This document shows, piece by piece, positions 24,101 to 40,156 of a DNA stretch of 64,000 bases. This DNA is from Multifurca ochricompacta. Taxonomy: Eukaryota; Basidiomycota; Agaricomycetes; Russulales; Russulaceae. Location of the stretch: contig WTXG01000005.1 of assembly GCA_022496185.1 (NCBI GenBank), positions 496,001-560,000 on the forward strand, given 5' to 3'. The position numbers and the translations under genes are program-made. The number at the start of each line of letters is the position of its first letter. Positions within the stretch are counted from its first letter, which is position 1. The notes under the pieces are model-generated. The model saw only the letters and a list, made by a program, of their open reading frames with translations, was not told the origin of the DNA and made no database searches.

Positions 24101-26369
24101 AACTTGAAGCCTATTGGCTTCGGGAAGAGCATAGAACGGACAAGGGAACCCTTCGTAGTCGTAAATCCTACAAAGGATTAAGTTTCATGCTTCAAGCTTT
24201 TATTCGCGGTCACTAACCAGTGCGGGTGACGAGACCCAGTGCAGGCCTATCGAAGGGACTCTCCGCTGACCCAACAGACTTCCGAATGCGAACTACTTTT
24301 GTTCCTGAATAAAGGAAGCTTTTGGCCACGTCACCCTGCACGTCTGGGATCTCGCGCCAGCGAACGAGGTCCTCATCCTTGACAGGGATCTTGCTGACCG
24401 GGACTGATTCACCTGTGAGCATCGACTCGTTAACGATGGCATCCCCAGAGAGCAGAATCATATCTGCGGGAACTACAGATAGTGGAGGCTCGGTCAAGTT
24501 GATGACGTCACCTGGAACGAGATCAGAGGAGTCACGTTCGAGCCCTAGGTGAGGTTAGGTTAGGCCAATGCACCTGATGATGGAGTGATTACGTACAAAG
24601 ACCATCAACAAAGACGCTTACCGGACATGTGAAGCGAGACAATTCGCGCATCCGAGAGATAGTCTGCGTACACATTAGTGCGAAGACCAAACTATATGGT
24701 AAAAGCTGTCTTGCCTTCCTGGTGTCTATGAGCGTTGTAATGATGCTCACAGCAGAAATTAATGCGATGCAGAACGCATAATAGTAGTAGTCGTCCAATG
24801 ACCACAGGATGATACTGGCTATCTGGAAGACGTAGAAAGGATGGATGACCTATCTGAATGTTTGGAATTGAGTTCTGGGTAGCACAATAACATGACTAAC
24901 CTCATCCACTAGCAATGAGATAGCCGATTTTCCTTCGATATCGATGATGTTGGGCCCGAACAGGGTGAGCCTTTGGTGTCGCATAGGCTCTTCCAATCCA
25001 CTCTTGACGGACCCTACGCCTGTCCAGCCATGATCTCGCCAGTCCCTGTTCGTGCAGCGTAAGCAACAAGGTCTTTCAACCTAGTGACGTCCTGACGTAC
25101 TTGACCGCACTGAACAACCCACTGTTCGGATCAAGAGCAAACTTGTCGTAGCGATGGTCAACAAGGAGCAGATTCTCGAGCAAGAGATCTTCTGCATTGT
25201 TCAGCAAAGCACCGTTACCGTTCGCTTTCATTGGCACTGAAAAGCCCGCGAATACGGTAGATGCACGATACGGGTATGCAATTCTTCGCACAGGAAAGAA
25301 CGAGATATCCCTTAAGGTTGACTTACGTCGCATTAAAGCGTCACCCAAATCCCGAGGTAACCGTACAACACACCTCTATCACAATGAAGCCACTGGTTAG
25401 CTCTTTGAAAGCCTTCTCTCTCGCCACACAGCGCAGCCAAATCCGGGGAAACCAGTGCCCAAGTAGCCCTACCATGCCAAGGCTGAATACACAGGCCAAT
25501 CGCCAGGCCCAGCTATGACACCTAAGGACATCGTAGCCGACGAATCGCAGAGTGACATCTTCATCCGCGAGGTAGATGGTCTGTCTACTTGGAGGACCAG
25601 GTGGTGGAGGGTCCAGGGGCTCGAGATCGATGTCAAGGCGTGTCTCGTTGCCAAACAATTGGTCTCCAGATAGCAGTGGCAACGACGTGGAAGGAGTAGG
25701 AGACGGTGGATAGGAGCTGAACGCTCTTTCACTCAGCACAGGAGATTTATCGTGCGCAGTATCCCCTGCATCCGACGGCTCGTCCTCTTCACCAGAAGAA
25801 TATCCCCAGCGATCATCACCTTCACTTTCCATGTCGCTGCCTGCTTGCGACCCTGCTTCTGAGTGCCGTCCCCATAGCCGAGCTGAAGACGTGCGGGAAT
25901 GTTGCGAAATGGACGTCCGCCGACGCGACGAAGATGCATCCCCCCCTGTGTCGCGTCCAAAAAGGTTGACAATGCCGCCGAACATGCCAGTCTTGCGTGG
26001 CGATGGCGATCTCCTTCCTCGGCGTAGCGGTACTTGCTCTCCCACAATGTCCTCCTCCAGCGCAGAGTCATCTGGAATCTGCGATGAAGAATTTGTCATA
26101 TCACTACTCCTTCTCCGAGAAGCTGGCGGTCTCGACGCTTGGCTATCCTCACTTCGTCGTCGGCTACGCGGGCGGTCAATACTCATCCTTGAAATGCTGG
26201 TAGGAACAACGCTGTGTCCCGGGCCGTCGAACATGGTTCCTTGTTGGTCATGATATGCCAGGCTGTGCTGGGAGTCGCGGCGAGAGTGGTGTGAATTAGA
26301 CCAGGCCTCTGAAATTTCAATTGCGGAGGCTCCTTCTGTGTAGTCATAGTTGGAAGTACCCGGGTCCAT
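21110..26369 (-). CDS. YPK9: P5B-type ATPase (Ypk9 / ATP13A2 family)
   Basis: Large P-type ATPase of the vacuolar/lysosomal membrane. P5B members export polyamines from the lumen and protect against metal stress. Start [10 protein letters not shown] (26367-26369). The first ~320 residues are Ser/Arg-rich and disordered, followed by the N-terminal membrane-association region typical of P5B ([14 protein letters not shown]). Motifs in order: LTGES of the actuator domain (about 24420), PPALPAT in TM4 (about 23900), the P5B signature, the phosphorylation loop [13 protein letters not shown] (about 23750), [11 protein letters not shown] (about 22800), [14 protein letters not shown] (about 22290), and a C-terminal TM pair followed by [14 protein letters not shown], stop at 21110. 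Many introns; several are not exactly placed. No lesion seen. Confidence 0.87.
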
Positions 26370-26965
26370 CCTGAGCTTGAGGTGAAGGTGGATATACCAA
26401 CGGCAACGGTGTTCTAGATATATATCTTCAGCTCCTGAAATGGGAGATATTGCATGGTCAACACACCGTTCAGGTAGGCTTGCCTGAAAGCTAAATGTAA
26501 CCAGCAACAAAAAGTTGATAGTCGATTATTCGATGACGCCCAACTACCCTGGGCGAGGGTTAGCCAGAGAGGTTAGTGCAATGCAAATTAGTGCAAAGCT
26601 GGAGCGCATGCGTATATTATATAATCAAATCCAAAAGTGGTTTGATCGGGCCGTGTTTCCGGAATCAAATCAAATCAAATCAAATCAAATCAAATCAAAT
26701 CAAATCAAAGTGGTTGCGGTCATGGAACGGCATGCGAAGCCACATACACAATTATTAGGCCCTATTCAATGTACTTTTTCCTTTTTCCTTTCAATTTTTT
26801 AAAAAAAAAAACAGAAACTTAGAGTTAAGAGATGCGAGTCTTAGGGATTGCCGCAATGGGGGAATTCGGTGAGTGAGTATTTTGTGGGTCGGGTCGTTCT
26901 TATGTAAGGTATATAACCACTGCCTGCACACCCGAACACCGTTTCCAGGTCCACATCATCTCGGT
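26370..26965. other. divergent intergenic region with pentamer repeat
   Basis: Shared upstream region of the P5B ATPase (minus) and the PDK/BCKDK gene (plus). It holds the AATCA repeat at 26663-26709, a T-rich run and an A10 run near 26790-26810. Confidence 0.45.
26663..26709. repeat. (AATCA)n microsatellite, about 9 copies
   Basis: Perfect pentanucleotide repeat lying in the shared upstream region of two divergent genes. Confidence 0.97.
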
Positions 26966-28860
26966 ATGGCCCACAGCCACAAGAATGTCTTTCTGAAATA
27001 CCCGGCTCTCGTTCGGGCAAGATTCCAGTCTACGAGCCTGCACTTCTACCAAAATCGGCAGCTGGAGTATTACGCCGCGAAGGAAGCCCAAAGGCTGAGT
27101 TTACGACAGCTGGTATATACTTCATCTTCGTCTTTGCCAAGAGATGTGCCGACGAGCAGTTCTTTCATCTTAGGTCTTTTATGGCCGGTTCATGAGTGAA
27201 GAACGTCTCATTAATGTCTGTTTATTTTTGTCATTACGCACTCCGACCGAACAGCCCCTTCAGAGTGCAAACTATGTCCGCACAGAGCTTCCCGTGCGCA
27301 TCGCGCACAGATTACGGGATTTGCAGGCCCTTCCATATGTCGTGGTTATGCAAGAAGGCGTCGCAAAGGTTTATGAGGTGAGACACGCCGTTTCAAGACA
27401 GGGCGACGCTGACACGAGGCTACTATGTTCTTTAGTTATATTGGTCCGCGTTTGAGAAGTACACGCGTCTTCCATTTTAAGGGAACACTAACTTAACACT
27501 TCCCGCCCTACACTCTAGATTCCGCCGGTTTCCCAGAATCGAAACATTAGATGATAACGAGCGTTTCTGTACCTTCTTGCGCGGCCTTCTGGACGAGCAG
27601 TGCGTATCTATGCAGTACCCTTCGATTTTTGCTTATGTCTTTGCAGTGCCGTTGTTATCCCAAATTTGTCCCTTGGTCTCTCCTTGGCTTCTCCCCATCT
27701 GCCCCCCGACCAGCTTGACGCGTTCATGAGACGCATGCTCGTGTCCCGAATCTCTCGGCGCGTCCTTGCGGAGCATCATATTGCCCTATCGGAATTTTTC
27801 GCAAACAGAAACCTTGTGACGAATGGAGAAGAAGGCCATGTTGGTATCATTTACACCGGACTAAATGTGGAGAAGAGCGTGCGAAGATGTACCGCTCTAT
27901 TACACCAACTGACTCATGACCCGAGTGATTCGAGACCATCAGTCCACCATAGCATACGATGGCCAGGAGTGACTATTGAGGGCCATGTCGACGCACAGTT
28001 TGCCTATATTCGGGAACACCTAGAGTCAGCACACCGTTCTTCGGTTCCGACGCTTCGTTGATCAATCGCACAGATACATCATTTTCGAGTTGTTGAAAAA
28101 TGTGCGTTCTTGGCTCTCGTGTGACATCCAATGGGCCTTACGTTCACATAGGCCATGCAAGCCACGGTTGCCAAACACGGAAAGGAGTCGGACCTTCCCG
28201 ACATCCTGGTCACTCTAGTTACAGCGTCAGATAGCATAGGAATGCGCATATCGGATCAAGGTACCGCTCGCTGCGCTTCCCCCTTACCGCCGACCCATTC
28301 ACCAAGCTAGGTGGCGGTCTCCTGAACCCACAAATCCGCTCTCCATCTGATCTCTTCTCCTTTTCGCACGTCCGCAATGCCTCGCGACTGGAGCAGGATC
28401 ACTTGAGTCCCCTTCGTACCGCAAGTGCAAGTCCTAATGGCATGCATGCTACCGTAGAGGAACTAGTCAGCCGGTGGAAGGATGAGTGGCGGCAACGCGA
28501 AGATGGGACACCCCTGAAGAACGATCCTGAGCTAAAATCCGGTGTGGGTGCCAACCCAGACTTGGGATTGGTCTAGCCATGTGCAACATATTCGCAAGGT
28601 GCGCAAAATTCATAACTCCCACTGCGGCAGAGGAAAATGACTGGTTGCGTCAGGTACTTTGGGGGTTCCCTGGAGCTCGTGTCCTTGGATGGATGGGGTA
28701 AGTTTTTTTGGTCTTTATATGCAATACGCTGACTTCTTTACTGACACAGGCACTGACGTATATCTACGACTGCCAAAGCTGGTGAGCTGAGCCGTTCACA
28801 CCACTTTCACGCACTGTTGACGAGACCTAGGGTACCAACCTTGAGGGTATCGAAGTCTGA
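26966..28860 (+). CDS. mitochondrial PDK/BCKDK family kinase
   Basis: GHKL-fold protein kinase that phosphorylates the E1 subunit of pyruvate or branched-chain ketoacid dehydrogenase in the mitochondrial matrix. Start MAHSHKNVFLKYPALV (26966). Blocks: FYQNRQLEYYAAKEAQRLSL, YVRTELPVRIAHRLRDLQ, PYVVVMQEGVAKVYE, FRRFPRIETLDDNERFC and VSRISRRVLAEHHIAL. The N-box IIFELLKN is joined across an intron to AMQATVAKHG; then ISDQGGGL (G1), IGLAMCNIFARYFGGSLELVS (G2 region) and DGWGTDVYLRLPKL, with stop at 28858-28860. About eight introns. Near 28450-28580 the frame changes before the G2 box; an 86-nt intron would join VSR to LGIGLAM. PDK versus BCKDK cannot be decided from sequence alone. Confidence 0.85.
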
Positions 28861-31500
<2,640 letters not shown>

Positions 31501-31575
31501 GCAAAGCTTGACTTGTGCCAAGATGAGATCTAATTGATTTATCATTCCCATTGCTAGATCTGGGGCATCTTAAAG

Positions 31576-32025
31576 AAATTCAACTTTTCGGGAATGGTGG
31601 GGGCGGGTTTCCATATTTGTAAATGTGTAGACAGACAGAATGTTTGCCCAAACGAAATTGAAAATGATCAAATGAGTGCGCATAGACTTCTAAACGAGCT
31701 TTCGGCTATCTATATTACCAGCTCAAGTCCGTTATGGAAGCTTGTCAATGCCTTGCGTCGGTTGAATGGACGAGTATACCAATCTTAGCAGTTCATTGTG
31801 GGAAAACAAGTCTCAGCCATCAGAAGCGTGGAGGACGGGAACAACATGTGGATGTGTGGATTGTAGGATGTAGGATTAGGCGTTAGCAAATCGATGAAGG
31901 TCTATTCTTTTGCGGACAAGAATCTGGGGCAGTCAAGAGATGCACGTCACAACTTTGTTCAGATGCACTCAGGAGGGCATCCCCTTCTGGCTCTGAACGC
32001 TTCACAGCTCTCCGGCGTGAAGCAG
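31576..32025. other. spacer, part of the inverted-repeat centre
   Basis: Between the left arm and the J-domain gene; no coding exon recognised. Confidence 0.4.
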
Positions 32026-32638
32026 CTATTTGATACACAAGCACTCCGATGGCCTGGGCACGCGTTTAGTCTTCCCGTATCCACACTTCCAAGTCAAGTG
32101 GAAGCTACGTACCATGACTAACGAGCCAAGAATAATTCCATCTTTCCAACTGTCGTCCGCAGGACCTATTGGATCCCGGTGGTGGGGTCGCTTAGCCCTC
32201 CAGAGTGCATGAAAATCGACCCGAGGACGTGACGTGACATTGGGTGAATCGGGGTCAAGAGTAGCACGACGTCCGCGCAGGCGCAGGACATCGTATGATG
32301 CACTGATAGCGTGGAACCGCGCATCCGAGATTTCGGGAGGATACACACGAGCGACGGGTGAGTCAGGATGGTATATCCTTACAAGTTCATAATCTGTGGC
32401 ATCAGAGACCCGGTCAACGTCTGGGGGTCATGTAGTCGATAGGATGCACACAGCGCGCCTTGACTTCCTTCTGAGATGCGGTTGGCGGAAGATGAAAGAT
32501 TTGATGGGGTGTGGGATTTGCGTGGGAAGGGTATGGATATGGGTTGGTGCCGCTGTTGGTAGTGATGGTGCCTTTTTGGACGAGGTACGGCAATTGTGGA
32601 CCGCGTCGACATTTGCTAGTCCGGAGAAGCGAGTTCAT
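32026..32638 (-). CDS. small J-domain (DnaJ-like) protein
   Basis: Start MNSLLRTSKCRRGPQLPYL, a basic, possibly mitochondrial leader. Next is NPYPYPSHANPTPHQIFHL, the usual N-terminal end of a family of fungal J proteins, then PPTASQKEVKAR. An intron with donor GTGTGC and acceptor GCCACAG joins this to YYELVRIYHPDSP, which carries the HPD that stimulates Hsp70 ATPase. The last helix is DARFHAISASYDVLRLRGRR. A tail with DDSWKDGIILGSLVMV follows and probably includes one membrane segment; stop at 32026. The C-terminal 30 residues are less family-like, so a further intron is possible. A decayed copy lies at 35800-36240. Confidence 0.68.
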
Positions 32639-32958
32639 GATAATAACTTGAAATCACGAAATATGAAGTTTCAAGTTAAAAGCTGAGATGAGGAGATGAG
32701 GAACCTCCTGGACCTCCCTAGCCTAGCCTAACTTCGGATTCACTACGGGTACCGGGCCGCGTACCAACTCAGCTATTGCTATTATCCCTTTACTCTCTTT
32801 ACACAATTATAAATATTGTACTACTGTACGTATACATATACCAGCCCTCGCAATTTGCGCGAAAAGTTGATTTACCACCGTACATTTAATGTGCCCCAGG
32901 TCTAGCAATGGGAATGATAAATCAATTAGATCTCATCTTGGCACAAGTCAAGCTTTGC
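32639..32958. other. intergenic between peroxidase 2 and J-domain gene
   Basis: 320 bp. The part at 32886-32958 is the end of the inverted repeat. About 32725-32790 reads on the minus strand as TAGCTGAGTTGG, a tRNA A-box-like sequence without a recognisable B-box. Confidence 0.4.
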
Positions 32959-35799
<2,841 letters not shown>

Positions 35800-36240
35800 A
35801 GTTGCTTTTGATGAATGGATATGCCAAGAGTTGGAGTTGCCACACGCACCAATTCGCACCTGGTAATTGGACGGGGGGGACGCTCAATGAGTACTGAGTC
35901 AAGAATGTCCTACCGGCCATCTTGCAGACAGGTAGCGACGCCATGAGGCTCCACCGGCCCGAAGAGAGGACGTAGCACCGGATGAACCGGGCCAAGTGGC
36001 AGCGTAGCTTCCAAGACAAGGACATCACATGGCGCACTGATCGCGTGATCCAGGTGGGAAAGGGTGCTATAATCCCATATTCCGTAGAATCGACGCCGAC
36101 GCCGGATTAGTATAGTGCCAGAATAAATGTCATGGGGACATACAGCGGTCAAAGGTGTTTACAGCGCGCCCTCACTACGATAGGTTTGAAGGAGAGAATA
36201 GGTAATTTGATCGGGTGTAGAATTCGAAATTGTTATGAAT
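35800..36240 (-). pseudogene. relic of the J-domain gene
   Basis: On the minus strand, fragments in shifting frames match the gene at 32026-32638: TPDQITYSLLQTY against TPHQIFHLPPTAS; RARC before the intron donor region; and DHAISAPCDVLVL against FHAISASYDVLRL. Stops and indels interrupt all frames, and the HPD motif is not recovered. Its position and strand relative to the peroxidase relic at 36610-37370 repeat the order of the intact pair. Confidence 0.65.
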
Positions 36241-36609
36241 GTCGCCGCTGTCTTGTTAGCTGCGGAGGTGCCGTGTATGACGAGTCAGGAACTATATGCC
36301 ACGTAAGTAGCTGTCAGTGAGAATAAGTGAGGGAAGTGAGGGGCTGTTAGAACGGCGTGAGGGTGATGCGGGGCCGAATGATTATCCCAACCCAAATAAG
36401 GTAAATCTTTCTGGCCGACTGGAAAAGCGCCCAGTCATCATCATCATCACAACAACTTCCAGCGTGCTTAAAAACTTTTGGTAACTACGCGCATACCTGC
36501 AGTTTACGATTACCAAACGCACACCATGGGAGGTTTACTTGTGAAGATTTAGGAGTGTGGATTGGAAATAACATGCTAGATGTTGGGTTTAGCTTTAACT
36601 TTAATGGGA

Positions 36610-37370
36610 GCGACGCTGGTGACGGGACCCAGATCCGGGTGAGAGTAGGGAATGCAAGATTTCGGGTTTCACTGACCATTTCATTGGTCAGCTTATTAGC
36701 TTTTCCTCACGGACACACGGACACGGAATCAACGGAACAAAGAACAAAGATTGGCGCCTCAGCAGGAAGACGCAAGCTGCCAATTACGGGCCCGGGGACG
36801 GGTGATGACGTCAGAGTAGTCAGGACCGAGGACAGAATCGCCCATCTCAACTTTGAATGAGGCCTTCATGGCTGACGGCCACCCGTCAGAAGAAAGCAAT
36901 GCGAGCATTTCGATGAAAATTTGGGTATCAAAAATCCTGGTGTAGAGTCAAACGATGTTCCCGGGTCGGTCTACGATAGCAAACATGTGCCTGGGTAGAA
37001 AATACGATGTTTCAGGTACGATGCCGGTGAAGCAACAACCTCAACTAGAACAAAGCAGACGCCCTTGAAACGGACGATAATGCTTGTAATATTGCCTGCA
37101 CGGTATTCAAGGATAGCCAAACAGAAAATGAAAATGTGTCCTCTAGGAGGCTTTGCAATCACCGGCGTTCAAAAGGCAACAAGCCATCAATGCTGCCATT
37201 GGAACGGAAGGTAAGCCCGGCATTGCCAAAGATGACGAACGATCCCCTGTCCTGTGCCTCTTCCATTTCAGCGCCATTTTAAGTTTGAGAGACACAAACA
37301 AAGAAGAAGGGAATTAGGTTGCCGTTCGCCAACGCAAGAAAAGGGCACAAGCCACTCGCTGTGGTGTCCC
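36610..37370 (-). pseudogene. relic of a class II peroxidase
   Basis: Minus-strand fragments in order match peroxidases 1 and 2. The intron-1 region and N-terminus lie near 37320-37370. GSFVIFGNAGLTFRSNGSID (about 37200-37250) matches [30 protein letters not shown] followed by a frameshifted FDTQIFIEM (about 36910-36970) matches [18 protein letters not shown]. The exon with KASFKVEMGD lies near 36860, and NLAFPTLT (about 36650) matches NLFPFPTLT. The distal haem segment and much of the centre are deleted. It is shorter than the intact genes (about 0.76 kb against 1.5 kb). Confidence 0.78.
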
Positions 37371-37603
37371 AAAGAGCACAAGTGTATATGGGGTGCTTTA
37401 ATGAGCGCAACGCGGAGCTGGTGAAATGTTTGGATGATTAAACCACCTAGCCCGAGGTCAAAACTGAGAGATGAGAGACTAGTTTAATCATGAATAAATG
37501 AATGAATCAGAGAGAGGAGGGTACCAGTTACCGACCGAATATGGTTCCGTCTCGGATTAGCCTCAACGCTTGGCCTCAACATCTCTACTCTTGCCTACTC
37601 CCC

Positions 37604-39450
37604 ATGTGTTCTACACCTTCCAAACTAGTTCAATGTGTCAAGGTAGAGATAGAGAGCGTCGAGGAAAAGCAGGAAACGCCTTTCACATTCCCTACCTGTA
37701 CTCCTATTTCGGCTGATGGGTCTCTCTCTTTGAACAACATTTTCAACTAGGAGGCAGCAGCTGAAGCTTCTGCGAAGACGCAGCTCGCGCGTGCGATCCT
37801 TTCCCACTCGAACTTCAGAGATGTGCTTGTTACGAACGTGCATGTTTTCAACACTGAGCTCGACTTCAAGACGGGCCCGATAACCAACCAAAAGAGTAGT
37901 GGCCGCTGCTGGCTCTTCGCAACAACAAACGTGCTCCGGTATGAGATCATGAAGAAGTTCAACCTGAAAGAGTTCCAGCTGTCTCAGGCATGTACTGCCC
38001 TACATCCGTGGCCTCCATAGTAATACTAAGAATGCATCCACATCCAGTCCTACTTATTTTTCTGGGACAGGCTCAACAAGGCTAACTTTACCTCGAACTG
38101 TCAATTCAGGAGGCCGGCCGGCCGCTCGACGATCGTCTTATTGGTCACCTTGCAAGTGACATTATAAGCGATGGTGGTCAGTGGGATATAATCGTCAACT
38201 TGCTCGAGGTAACGGTACCAAGTTGTATTACAAGATTGCACTGATGGAGGCTCTTTGGTAGAACTATGGCGTCATTCCTCTATCTGTTTTCCCCGAGTCC
38301 ACTCACTCGTCCCTATCTGGGCCTTTGAACGGTCTCCTCAAGACCAAGCTCCGCGAGCATGCTCTCGTCTTACGCGAGCTCTCTTCCTCTCTCCGTGGCG
38401 CAGGTAAAGTCTCTGATGTTGATATCATCGCCGCGCTTCGATCTAGGAAGGAAGAGCTCCTTGGTGAAGTTTATAGAGTGATGAGTGCGACCCTTGGCGT
38501 ACCTCCTCAGCCAAATGACAAGTTTGTCACAAATGGGGTCAGATTATGGCGTGGTTACATTGATTCTCCATCTATATAGGCATTCTCAAACAAGTAATAC
38601 CCCGTCTCCGATTCTTTCTCTCTAATTAATGACCCTCGCAACTCATACTCGAAGCTTTATACAGTTGACAAACTTGGCAATGTCTGGGGTGGAAGACCTG
38701 TCTTGTGTTCGTTAGAATGTTGTATCATCAATTCCCATCCAGGGCTGACAAATAACTAGACGTCAACACGGAAATAGAGAATATGAAGAACGCCGTCATA
38801 AAGGAAAGTCTGCTTCTGTTGCGTTTGCTATTGTTGCTGGAAGTGTAATCTTTTGTATTAGACGCTCAAAGCCGGCCAGCCGGTCTTCTTCGGCTGCGAC
38901 GTTGGCCAATTCTCAGAAAGTAGTTCTGGCATCATGGATACGGAGTTGTTTGAGTACGAGGCGAGCCTCCGCCTTGTTCCAGTCGCCTTACGTATGGCGA
39001 TCCTAACTCGCTTTCTAGAATGCCTTTGACATTTCGCTTTCGCTTTCAAAAGCAGACCGCTTACGAACCAACGAGTCCGCGATGACTCACGCGATGGTTA
39101 TCTCTGGCGTGCATCTCGACCATCAAAACGGAAAACCGCTGCGTTATAAAGTGGAGAATTCATGGGGAGAGAGCAGGGGAGAGAAGGGCTTCTTTGTGAT
39201 GACCGATCGCTGGTTCGATGAGTGAGCTTACTCTTGACCCATTCTACTTTATCCAACACCAATTCGTGCCCCTTCAGATTTGTATACCAGGTGGTGGTGC
39301 CAAAGAGCTTGGCACCCAAAGAGCTTGTGAGGGTGTTTGAGAGCAGCGAGAAGACCGTGCTACCTCCCTGGGACCCTATGGTGAGCCTTCGAGCTTATTT
39401 CCCGTGTCAACGCGCTTAAAAGTGAATCCCCGTAGGGCTCGCTCGCCTAG
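37604..39450 (+). pseudogene. BLH1: bleomycin hydrolase (peptidase C1B), disrupted
   Basis: Cytosolic cysteine aminopeptidase of the papain class, normally a hexamer. Recognisable blocks: TGPITNQKSSGRCWLFA (catalytic Cys), LKEFQLSQ, ISDGGQWD, NGLLKTKLREHAL, SLINDPRNSYSKLYTVDKLG, GQPVFFGCDVGQFS, MTHAMVISGVH (catalytic His), YKVENSWGES (catalytic Asn) and VLPPWDPM, ending GSLA. Lesions: TAG at 37748-37750 where the family has Trp; a one-base deletion near 38086-38090 after KANF; a missing FTWEY region near 38525-38580; TAA at 38595-38597. One intron near 38965 uses GC-AG. The TAG might instead be an intron acceptor, but the deletion and the TAA remain. Probably non-functional. Confidence 0.82.
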
Positions 39451-40156
39451 TGGAGTGTGCGTGGATCCCATACAGGAGCCGTCGGTTATTCTCTTTGAGT
39501 TGCTGACATTTTGTGTCGTAGTAGTATAGAATTGATTAACCGTGGCGGCATCTACAGGTCTGAGCTTGGAAAGGTCTTACCGACCTGGTTTGATTGGTAG
39601 TGACTGAACGGATTATTCTTCTTTGGCCCATCATATGAAGTAGAAAAGGGCACAAACTGAGTGAAGCCCTAGAGAGTTTTTTTTTTCTCGTGACCACTCC
39701 CACTCAGCATGATCATGAAACGATGAAATGAATGGTCTCGCGGGACTTGAAAGCCAAAGGCGCGTGATGAACAACAACAGCAACAACATCGAATTTTTTT
39801 TTGATCTTAGTGCGGAATAGCGGTCTTCAGCGGCTTTTAATCATTTGAGTATGAGCAGCACCTTCTAGCTCTAAAAGAGCTCTTCTTGTAGTAGGAGAGG
39901 TAAGAAAAGCAGGCTCCCCCCTCGACCACTTCTCTCTCTCATCTGTCTTTCAAGTTGACCTTGGGATAGCTTATAATACTATCCCGCGTCTAATCGTTGA
40001 TCTGGTAACTATCTGCTTAATATACCTATTCTCTTGTCTTACCTTCTTTTTTTCCTGTAGTGGCTTTCGGTTCCGCAGTAGCGAAGCTTACGGGGAGTTC
40101 TAATACTTAGCCTGAGCGCGTCTGTGCCATCACAACATCCTTCTTGTTGCTGTTCA
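39451..40156. other. intergenic
   Basis: Upstream flank of the disordered-protein gene. Pyrimidine-rich stretches near 39920-39950 and 40030-40055 may be promoter-associated. No exon recognised. Confidence 0.4.

Noticed and set aside
32725..32790. Intact tRNA gene on the minus strand
   Set aside because: Only an A-box-like stretch; no B-box, anticodon stem or acceptor pairing could be drawn.
37741..37751. TAG at 37748 as a simple intron acceptor that rescues bleomycin hydrolase
   Set aside because: The preceding SADGSLSLNN fits the enzyme N-terminus, and later lesions break the gene regardless. It remains a minor alternative.
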